A DNA stretch of 5,780 nucleotides from Nitrososphaerota archaeon (GTDB taxonomy: Archaea; Thermoproteota; Nitrososphaeria; Nitrososphaerales; CADDZS01): contig JAPCJU010000090.1 of NCBI GenBank assembly GCA_027886795.1, positions 1-5,780 of the forward strand, given 5' to 3'. Below the pieces are notes generated by a model. It did not search any database and had not been told where the DNA came from. It saw nothing but the letters and a program-made list of their open reading frames with translations. A program made the translations under genes and the position numbers. This document shows, in pieces, positions 1 through 3,896 of the stretch (positions within the stretch are counted from its first letter, which is position 1; the number at the start of each line of letters is the position of its first letter).

Positions 1-489
1 ATCTCGCTTGGAGCAAAGGCTGTCGGCTACACCATTTACCTCGGGAGTCAGCTTGAAGGGGAAATGTTTGCAGAATTTGGAAAGCTGCAAGAACAGGCGC
101 ACGAGCATGGAATTCCCGCGATAGCTTGGATTTATCCGAGGGGACAGGGAGTCCAAAATGATACGTCAAAGGAGATAGTGTCGTACGCAGCAAGAGTCGG
201 CCTTGAACTTGGCGCCGACGCCGTGAAAATAAAATACACCGGCGATCCACAAACTTTTTCCTGGGCGGTAAAGTCTGCGGGAAAAGCTCACGTCTACATG
301 TCTGGTGGCCCGAAAGCACCCACTGATGCAGATTTCCTGAACCAAGTAAGAGGAGTGATGCAGGCCGGGGCTACTGGCCTTGCTGTCGGCAGGAACGTCT
401 GGCAAAATGAAGATCCGATAAAAATGGCAAGTTATCTGAAGCAGATAATATTCGAGAAAAAGACGGTGGAGTCAGTAATTAGGGCGTAA
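1..489 (+). CDS. Archaeal class I fructose-bisphosphate aldolase (DhnA/DeoC-like family), C-terminal part
   Basis: The reading frame is open from the first base and ends at TAA 487-489, giving the last 162 residues of a protein usually about 260-280 aa long. The family cleaves or forms fructose 1,6-bisphosphate from DHAP and glyceraldehyde 3-phosphate in the cytoplasm through a Schiff base on lysine. Visible signatures, in order: YTIYLGS; WIYPRG, whose Tyr matches the catalytic tyrosine of the archaeal enzymes; ADAVKIKYTGD around fragment residues 72-81, holding the Schiff-base lysine (probably the second Lys of KIK); and the phosphate-binding loops MSGGPK and AVGRNVW. The true start lies outside the window. 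The gene is convergent with the next one. A related DhnA-type aldolase making a sugar or aromatic precursor is possible, but the WIYPRG/KIKYTGD/AVGRNVW combination favours the glycolytic and gluconeogenic enzyme. Confidence 0.93.
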   Translation: MSLGAKAVGYTIYLGSQLEGEMFAEFGKLQEQAHEHGIPAIAWIYPRGQGVQNDTSKEIVSYAARVGLELGADAVKIKYTGDPQTFSWAVKSAGKAHVYMSGGPKAPTDADFLNQVRGVMQAGATGLAVGRNVWQNEDPIKMASYLKQIIFEKKTVESVIRA

Positions 490-509
490 GGAATCTTTTC
501 AAAGATTCC
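490..509. terminator. Stem-loop directly after the aldolase stop, possible bidirectional terminator
   Basis: GGAATCTTT (490-498) and AAAGATTCC (501-509) are perfect 9-bp inverted repeats starting one base after the aldolase stop codon. In practice this is an 8-bp stem with the loop TTCA. It lies in a 63-base convergent junction, so it could end transcripts from either side. No long T run follows on either strand, so termination is inferred from position and symmetry only. Confidence 0.5.
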
Positions 510-547
510 GTAGCTTGGCGAGAGTTCTACGACGGAATACGAGCTAC
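510..547. repeat. Second inverted repeat in the convergent junction
   Basis: GTAGCTTG (510-517) pairs with CGAGCTAC (540-547) over 8 positions including one G-U pair, with a 22-base loop. It starts at the base after the preceding stem-loop, and its far arm lies 5 bases beyond the stop of the minus-strand gene. It probably acts as a 3'-end structure for that transcript. It does not match tRNA or any RNA I recognise. Confidence 0.4.
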
Positions 548-552
548 CATAT

Positions 553-1083
553 TCAGTCTCTGCCCGGTGGTTTTGGCAGACTCTGCTGCCAGCTACCTAA
601 CTCCCCAAACATTTTCCCGAGAGTTTCGTCACCCGATTTGAGAAGGACGAGATAAGAGGCCAAATCATCGTCGCTGAGTTTCTCAGTGAACCTGGGCAGA
701 GCGAAATCGTATTTCTCAACTATAGCGATACCATGATCAAATGTAGGATTCGCAAAATATGATTTGGACTCAGGAATGCTCTCGGACATCTTGGACGATA
801 CATCTTTTCTTATTCCTGAGAAAAGCTGTTTGATCTGCCCAGAGACCTCGGGCCCGATTTGGGACTTTATCTTCTCCATCTGTTTCTTAGCCGCCGTTCC
901 GCCATCAGACTCACCGGACATTGCTTCAGCAATTGCTGCGCCCATTCCAGCAGTTGCCTCAGTCATTCCAACTGCGATAGTAGAGAAAACTTCTTCGAAC
1001 ATGCTCACAAAGAGAATTGTGTAGTTTGTCATTAGGTTCACAGCTTTCTCTTCCCTAGTCAAAGGAGGCCCCTGGTGTGTCAT
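553..1083 (-). CDS. Uncharacterised 176-aa protein with amphipathic helical N-terminal half
   Basis: I do not recognise this family. The frame runs from ATG (1083-1081) to TGA (555-553). Residues 14-55 form an Ala/Met/Gly-rich, mildly hydrophobic stretch that contains acidic residues at 30, 31, 42 and 53. It therefore looks like an amphipathic helix or helical hairpin rather than a classical membrane segment. A flexible Gly/Ser/Asp linker follows (56-63), then a Lys-rich helix (64-75). The C-terminal domain (about 109-165) has an aromatic and acidic pattern, with KYDFALPRF and LSDDDLASYLVLLKSGD. The tail is Pro-rich (LPKPPGRD). No signal peptide, Cys pair or nucleotide-binding motif is visible. 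A TATA-like box about 28 bases upstream fits a leaderless start at Met1; Met18 is an alternative start. The gene follows the DRG gene on the same strand after 121 bases and probably has its own promoter. Coherent length and composition make it very likely real. Confidence 0.75.
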   Translation of the reverse strand: MTHQGPPLTREEKAVNLMTNYTILFVSMFEEVFSTIAVGMTEATAGMGAAIAEAMSGESDGGTAAKKQMEKIKSQIGPEVSGQIKQLFSGIRKDVSSKMSESIPESKSYFANPTFDHGIAIVEKYDFALPRFTEKLSDDDLASYLVLLKSGDETLGKMFGELGSWQQSLPKPPGRD

Positions 1084-1106
1084 CCTGCGTTTTGATTTGA
1101 GAGAGC

Positions 1107-1116
1107 ATAAAAAAAG
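1107..1116 (-). promoter_or_regulatory. TATA-like box for the 176-aa protein gene
   Basis: On the minus strand the sequence reads CTTTTTTTAT, centred about 28 bases upstream of the ATG at 1083. That is the usual archaeal distance from TATA box to transcription start, so the mRNA would begin at or next to the start codon. This agrees with the absence of a Shine-Dalgarno sequence. The box overlaps the T run of a terminator-like hairpin. Confidence 0.45.
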
Positions 1117-1138
1117 TTGCTAGATGACAAGACAACTT
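1109..1138 (-). terminator. Hairpin plus T7 run downstream of the DRG gene
   Basis: Read on the minus strand, AAGTTG (1138-1133) and CAACTT (1119-1114) form a 6-bp stem with a 13-base loop. A run of seven T (1115-1109) continues directly from the last stem bases. It lies about 70-95 bases after the DRG stop codon. Oligo-T tracts are the main element of archaeal intrinsic termination. Another minus-strand T6 tract at about 1155-1160 could be an earlier release site. Confidence 0.5.
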
Positions 1139-1204
1139 ACGATATCCAATGCCCCAAAAAATGGATTCTTCAAGTCGCGAAGGAACATTATCAATCGAAC
1201 AATT

Positions 1205-2302
1205 CTATTTGGTTACAAGAGTTAGTACGTCCTCGTCCATCAGCCGATGAGTGCCACCGACCTTCTGGCCGCCGAACTTTACGCTCTTGCCCCAGATCTG
1301 TGCGTATCTCAGGTCCTCTTTCATTCTTCTGTGTAACTTGTTGCAGATATCCAAGACGTTCGAACCGTTCTTGACTATCAGAGGTTCCTTCATGTCTGCG
1401 TCCTGCCCGCGCGGTTTCAAAAATACCCTGATGAAATCTAATCTGTTGTAGATCTCTTCCTTTAGGGCGGAGATGTTTACGTTGGACTCGGCGGAAACGG
1501 GAATGAACTTGTACGGGACTTTGGCGGTGATCTCGTTTATGAATCCAGCATTGACAAGATCCACCTTGTTCATCACAGTCAGTGACGGAATGTAAACTCT
1601 GTTCCCCAGCAGCACGTCGACCAGCTGCTCATCTGTAATGTCTTCACGTATCATCACCCTCGCGCTGTTTATGTCGTAAACGCGGAGTATTTCCTTTACG
1701 AGCTCCTCGGATATCTTTGTGAGCTTGACCTGAACGCTCGCAGTGATACCACCAGAAGATGTACTCTCGATTACAACGTTTGGAGGCTTTTCATCGGCCC
1801 TGATCCCGATGTTTCTCAGCTCTTTTCGGAGGACTCTTGCGGCATCCGGCTGAAACACGTCAACAAGAAACAAGATTAGATCGGCGTTTCTTGCCACCGC
1901 GAGAACTCGTTTTCCCAGACCCTTGCCGGAGGACGCGCCCTCGATGATTCCTGGAAGATCAAGAACCTGGATTCTCGCGCCCCGGTAGTCCATCACTCCA
2001 GGGACAACGGTCAGGGTAGTGAACTGATAAGCGGCTACCTTTGATTTTGCGTTCGTGAGTCTATTCAGTAGAGTAGATTTTCCGACGCTCGGCAGTCCAA
2101 CCAGAACGACGGTTGCGTCGCCAGTTTTCTTAATGTCGTAGCCGATGGCGCTCCCCCCGCCCCGAGAGGCCTGTTCTTCCTGCTCCCTTCGAAGTTTCGC
2201 GAGCTTCGCCTTCAGGAGGCCGACGTGGTGCTCGGTCTTTTTGTTTACTTGAGTCCTGTGAATGTCGTCCTCAATTTTCTTGATTTTTTCAGGTATACCC
2301 AA
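1205..2302 (-). CDS. DRG-family (Obg-HflX superfamily) GTPase with TGS domain
   Basis: This 365-aa GTPase matches the full length of the archaeal/eukaryotic DRG (Rbg) family, which associates with ribosomes and RNA. The N-terminal helical region (1-45) includes the family signature KKTEHHVGLLKAKLAKLRRE. GTPase motifs are complete: G1 GLPSVGKST (69-77), switch I FTTLT (94-98), G3 DLPG (115-118), G4 NKVD (245-248) and G5 SAE (270-272). The insertion between G3 and G4 (about 165-235) is the DRG-specific S5D2L-like domain. The TGS domain occupies about 291-365. The only usable start is TTG at 2302-2300: an in-frame TAG lies three codons upstream, and the family N-terminus begins exactly here. A minus-strand TATA-like box about 70 bases upstream would leave a leader of about 45 bases. 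No key residue is missing. Confidence 0.95.
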   Translation of the reverse strand: MGIPEKIKKIEDDIHRTQVNKKTEHHVGLLKAKLAKLRREQEEQASRGGGSAIGYDIKKTGDATVVLVGLPSVGKSTLLNRLTNAKSKVAAYQFTTLTVVPGVMDYRGARIQVLDLPGIIEGASSGKGLGKRVLAVARNADLILFLVDVFQPDAARVLRKELRNIGIRADEKPPNVVIESTSSGGITASVQVKLTKISEELVKEILRVYDINSARVMIREDITDEQLVDVLLGNRVYIPSLTVMNKVDLVNAGFINEITAKVPYKFIPVSAESNVNISALKEEIYNRLDFIRVFLKPRGQDADMKEPLIVKNGSNVLDICNKLHRRMKEDLRYAQIWGKSVKFGGQKVGGTHRLMDEDVLTLVTK

Positions 2303-2370
2303 GTTAGACTACGCTCTGTGCGCGGATTTTGGAAGCGGACCGCGTTGTTTTCTTCTATCGTACGTTCTGA

Positions 2371-2379
2371 CTTATAATC
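2371..2379 (-). promoter_or_regulatory. TATA-like box for the DRG gene
   Basis: The minus strand reads GATTATAAG here. If used as a TATA box, transcription would start near 2347-2350, leaving about 45 bases of leader before the TTG start at 2302. No better AT-rich element lies nearer the gene; the 60 bases next to the start are GC-rich. Assigned by position and composition only. Confidence 0.35.
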
Positions 2380-2435
2380 AATGACTGTTATCCCCGAACT
2401 TCATACGAAGGGGGCCTTATCGCTCGGACAGCTCG

Positions 2436-2477
2436 TTTCAAGCTGAACGGTATGAAAATTTGCACCGCTGCTTGAAA
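2436..2477. repeat. Inverted repeat / hairpin, 8 bp plus 4 bp
   Basis: TTTCAAGC (2436-2443) is perfectly complementary to GCTTGAAA (2470-2477). Inside it, CGGT (2448-2451) pairs with ACCG (2464-2467), separated from the outer stem by a 4/2 internal loop, leaving a 12-base apical loop. It lies just upstream of the TATA-like box at 2491, so it could be an activator or repressor site as DNA, or a structure in a transcript from further upstream. No protein partner can be named. Confidence 0.4.
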
Positions 2478-2481
2478 AGGT

Positions 2482-2500
2482 GGAAAACGGCATAATAAAT
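2482..2500 (+). promoter_or_regulatory. Candidate BRE/TATA element driving rightward transcription of the spacer
   Basis: Purine-rich GGAAAACGG (2482-2490), in the position of a BRE, is followed by CATAATAAAT (2491-2500), a fair archaeal TATA match. A start 25-27 bases beyond the TATA centre falls near 2520, the centre of the first operator-like dyad. A transcript from here would run through the structured region and reach the zinc-ribbon gene with a leader of about 250 bases. Predicted from sequence only. Confidence 0.35.
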
Positions 2501-2513
2501 CAATGAAGAAAAT

Positions 2514-2545
2514 ATGTATTATACAATCTAGATTGTATTATACAA
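2514..2545. promoter_or_regulatory. Two tandem operator-like dyads, 19-bp centre spacing
   Basis: The site at 2533-2545 reads TTGTAT-T-ATACAA, a perfect 13-bp dyad. The site at 2514-2526 reads ATGTAT-T-ATACAA, the same dyad with one mismatched outer pair. Their centres (2520 and 2539) are 19 bp apart, close to two helical turns, so two dimers could bind one face of the DNA. The bases between them form a further 18-bp perfect palindrome (2521-2538, centred on TCTAGA). Sites of this form just downstream of a TATA box are typical targets of dimeric HTH regulators that block transcription start. The regulator is unknown. Confidence 0.5.
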
Positions 2546-2565
2546 ATCACGAAAAATTCTCCCCC

Positions 2566-2599
2566 CGCATGCGATGACCCCCTAGGGGGCCCCTCCTAG
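2566..2599. repeat. Cluster of GC-rich palindromes
   Basis: Three short perfect palindromes lie side by side: CGCATGCG (2566-2573), CCCCCTAGGGGG (2578-2589) and GGGGCCCC (2586-2593). CTAGG (2582-2586) also pairs with CCTAG (2595-2599). A run of six C begins at 2561. The block is a sharp GC island inside AT-rich sequence. It could form a strong RNA hairpin or a protein site. No match to a known element is recognised. Confidence 0.4.
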
Positions 2600-2608
2600 T
2601 TCTCTGGT

Positions 2609-2707
2609 GGAGACATAGGATCAATGATCCTGAATGTCCTCCTGTAGAGTAAATTCTCTCTAATAGAATAGATCAATAGTCTACGATCCCTTTGATCTAG
2701 AGTCTCC
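2609..2707 (+). ncRNA. Candidate structured RNA: long-range stem enclosing two hairpins
   Basis: Bases 2609-2624 can pair with 2692-2707: GGAGAC with GTCTCC at the base (6 bp), a short mismatched segment with two G-U pairs, then GATCAA with TTGATC (6 bp). The enclosed bases allow hairpins TAGAG/CTCTA (2645-2649 with 2658-2662) and TAGAT/GTCTA (2669-2673 with 2679-2683, one G-U), giving a multibranch fold. The upper half of the 5' arm can instead pair locally: AGGATC (2617-2622) with GATCCT (2626-2631). The two folds exclude each other. Whether this is a 5' leader of the zinc-ribbon gene, a stand-alone RNA or chance cannot be decided from one sequence. Confidence 0.35.
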
Positions 2708-2761
2708 TTTCAAAAGTTCAACAATTAGTTTAGATGTCTTTGAGATTCAAAACTTTTGAAA
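2708..2761. repeat. Perfect 11-bp inverted repeat just upstream of the zinc-ribbon gene
   Basis: TTTCAAAAGTT (2708-2718) and AACTTTTGAAA (2751-2761) are perfect complements separated by 32 bases. The left arm begins at the base after the long stem ending at 2707, so the two helices could stack. A smaller hairpin, TTTGA/TCAAA (2739-2743 with 2747-2751), sits inside and shares one base with the right arm. The repeat ends 7 bases before the start of the downstream gene, where it could hide the start codon region in RNA or bind a regulator as DNA. Confidence 0.55.
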
Positions 2762-2768
2762 TCGGACA

Positions 2769-2927
2769 ATGATGTGCGACAAATGCAGAGCCGGGCAGAT
2801 GATTGAGTACGAGCGGACTATGACACACGATGGAAAACTCGCCAAGATCATGGGCACAAAATGCGATCGTTGCGGCTACACGAAACTCGACAGTGATGAT
2901 GACATCTGGTCAATCGTTGGATTGTAA
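2769..2927 (+). CDS. Small zinc-ribbon protein (two CxxC motifs), 52 aa
   Basis: ATG 2769 to TAA 2925-2927 encodes 52 residues; a second ATG directly follows, so 51 aa is equally possible. The protein begins MCDKC and carries a second knuckle, KCDRCGY. Cysteines are at 3, 6, 32 and 35 in a CxxC-25-CxxC arrangement typical of a zinc ribbon binding one Zn. Between the knuckles is a charged strand-like segment; the tail is acidic (LDSDDD) and ends IWSIVGL. Such single-ribbon proteins in archaea are often nucleic-acid or protein adaptors, but no function can be assigned here. The gene is short, has no Shine-Dalgarno sequence and follows the inverted repeat by 7 bases. It lies 53 bases upstream of a ligase on the same strand, which suggests a shared transcript. 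The regular spacing of four Cys makes a real gene very likely. Confidence 0.8.
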   Translation: MMCDKCRAGQMIEYERTMTHDGKLAKIMGTKCDRCGYTKLDSDDDIWSIVGL

Positions 2928-2943
2928 TCTTGAAAAATTTGCA

Positions 2944-2961
2944 ATTCTTTGAGGAAAGAAT
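2944..2961 (+). repeat. Short perfect hairpin between the zinc-ribbon and ligase genes
   Basis: ATTCTTT (2944-2950) and AAAGAAT (2955-2961) form a 7-bp stem with a GAGG tetraloop. It lies 17 bases after the zinc-ribbon stop and 19 bases before the ligase start. No T run follows, so it may be an mRNA processing or stability element rather than a terminator. The purine-rich loop is too far from the ATG to be an ordinary ribosome binding site. Confidence 0.35.
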
Positions 2962-2980
2962 CTTCATCTTCGCGATCTGA

Positions 2981-3832
2981 ATGAGCGCCAAACTTACGGA
3001 ATTCATGGTACAAAACTACGCAAAGGCGGTCACCATGGATTTGGCCGAGTGGTTGTCGCTTAACCCGCTCCCCAGTTTCTGCGAACCAAAATCTGACGGT
3101 TTCCGCGTCTTCGTATTCAAGAGTAACGACAAGATACTTCTGGCGACGCGTCATGGTGGAATTTATTCGGAATCAACCCATCCGATTTTGTTTAGAAAAA
3201 TCGAGACCCTCAAAGCCCCGGAACTTCCCCAGAGAATTATTTTTGATGGAGAATACATTGCCCCGGATCAATTACATATTTTCGATCTACTGCGAATCGA
3301 TGATCGAGACTTGATGTCCCAGATTTTGTTAGAGCGCAAGAAAATACTGTCAGAGCTTCTTTCCGGTGAGAGAAAATCATTTGAGGTTCCTTCAGTTCTA
3401 GCAAACTCTTTCCAAGAGATACAGGATTACAAGAAAAGCGAGGTGTCAAAGGACGGCGAGGGAATCATCGTAAAAAATCCCTCGTCGTTCTACAGGCAGA
3501 AAAATTCCTGGTTGAAACTAAAGAGGTTCGATACCCTTGATTGCTTCGTCACGGGAATAGAGCGCACGCAAGAAATGGAAAGAACAGGCGTACCCCATTC
3601 ATGGTACATGGGAATTTTTGACGAAAACGACAGAGTCTTGGAAATTGGAAAGGTCGGCACTTATCTGAAGGATGTCGATCCGTCGAGAATCAATATCGGA
3701 ACAGTTGTCGAAGTACAGTATCAACAGTTTACCGAGGACAAAAAGCTCAGAGGTCCCTTCATAATCAAAATTAGAGATGATAAAACGAAAGAGGAATGCA
3801 AAATATCGCAGATCCCCGGTTATTCAAATTAA
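2981..3832 (+). CDS. Compact ATP-dependent DNA ligase (adenylation plus OB domains)
   Basis: This 283-aa protein has all nucleotidyltransferase motifs of ATP-dependent ligases, in order: I KSDGFR (37-42, with Lys37 the predicted AMP acceptor), Ia TRHGG (56-60), III FDGEY (88-92), IIIa IFDLL (100-104), IV DGEGIIVK (158-165), V LKLKR (178-182). The OB-fold domain (about 185-283) ends with motif VI RDDK (265-268), preceded by LRGPFIIKI. The enzyme would seal nicked DNA in three steps through lysyl-AMP and DNA-adenylate. Only about 36 residues precede motif I, so the large N-terminal DNA-binding domain of the roughly 550-600-aa archaeal replicative ligase is absent. That points to a repair or accessory role like small LigC/LigD-type ligases (inference). 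The ATG at 2981 directly follows an in-frame TGA and is the first possible start. No PCNA-binding motif is seen. An RNA ligase is less likely given motif VI. Confidence 0.9.
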   Translation: MSAKLTEFMVQNYAKAVTMDLAEWLSLNPLPSFCEPKSDGFRVFVFKSNDKILLATRHGGIYSESTHPILFRKIETLKAPELPQRIIFDGEYIAPDQLHIFDLLRIDDRDLMSQILLERKKILSELLSGERKSFEVPSVLANSFQEIQDYKKSEVSKDGEGIIVKNPSSFYRQKNSWLKLKRFDTLDCFVTGIERTQEMERTGVPHSWYMGIFDENDRVLEIGKVGTYLKDVDPSRINIGTVVEVQYQQFTEDKKLRGPFIIKIRDDKTKEECKISQIPGYSN

Positions 3833-3876
3833 CCGAACTTGACAAATCTTGAAATAAGTTCGTTAATTGTCTTTTT
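3827..3876 (+). terminator. Bulged 13-bp inverted repeat with T run, overlapping the ligase stop codon
   Basis: AATTAACCGAACTT (3827-3840) is complementary to AAGTTCGTTAATT (3856-3868) over 13 pairs with one bulged C, enclosing a 15-base loop. Seven inner pairs (3834-3840 with 3856-3862) are uninterrupted. A T5 tract (3872-3876) follows, giving the look of an intrinsic terminator for the ligase transcript. The left arm contains the ligase TAA (3830-3832). Since the dehydrogenase starts at 3897, the same symmetry could instead serve as an operator for that gene. Confidence 0.55.
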
Positions 3877-3896
3877 CAATAGTTGAGAAATCTAAC

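Larger units (their letters stand above)
2303..2768. other. Long divergent intergenic spacer with dense inverted repeats
   Basis: This is the largest gene-free stretch of the window (466 bases), between the minus-strand DRG gene and the plus-strand zinc-ribbon gene. Only short chance frames occur, none with recognisable protein character. The spacer changes character along its length: mixed composition to about 2480, AT-rich at 2490-2560, C/G-rich at 2561-2600, and AT-rich structured sequence at 2640-2768. Six or more inverted repeats, listed separately, fall inside it. I see no tRNA, rRNA or known riboswitch consensus. Confidence 0.8.

Noticed and set aside
1355..1368. GTTCGAAC resembling a tRNA T-loop
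   Set aside because: It lies inside the DRG coding sequence, with no acceptor stem or other tRNA arms nearby.
2381..2446. 21-codon frame beginning MTVIPEL
   Set aside because: Too short, no ribosome binding site or properly spaced promoter, and it runs into a hairpin; probably chance.
2514..2545. CRISPR-like or tandem repeat array
   Set aside because: Only two copies with 6-7 bases between them; the symmetry fits operator dyads rather than repeats and spacers.
2503..2577. 24-codon frame beginning MKKICIIQSRL
   Set aside because: It lies across the operator-like dyads and GC palindrome, sits too close to the TATA-like box, and shows no protein-like pattern.
2571..2633. Possible C/D-box guide RNA (GCGATGA at 2571-2577 as box C, CTGA at 2630-2633 as box D)
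   Set aside because: Box C has a mismatch at a conserved position, no proper D'/C' pair lies between them, and the interval contains strong GC palindromes unlike a guide RNA.
3867..3896. Upstream TTG start for the dehydrogenase adding ten residues
   Set aside because: The extension (MSFSIVEKSN) lies in the terminator-like repeat, while ATG 3897 gives the standard MDR N-terminus.
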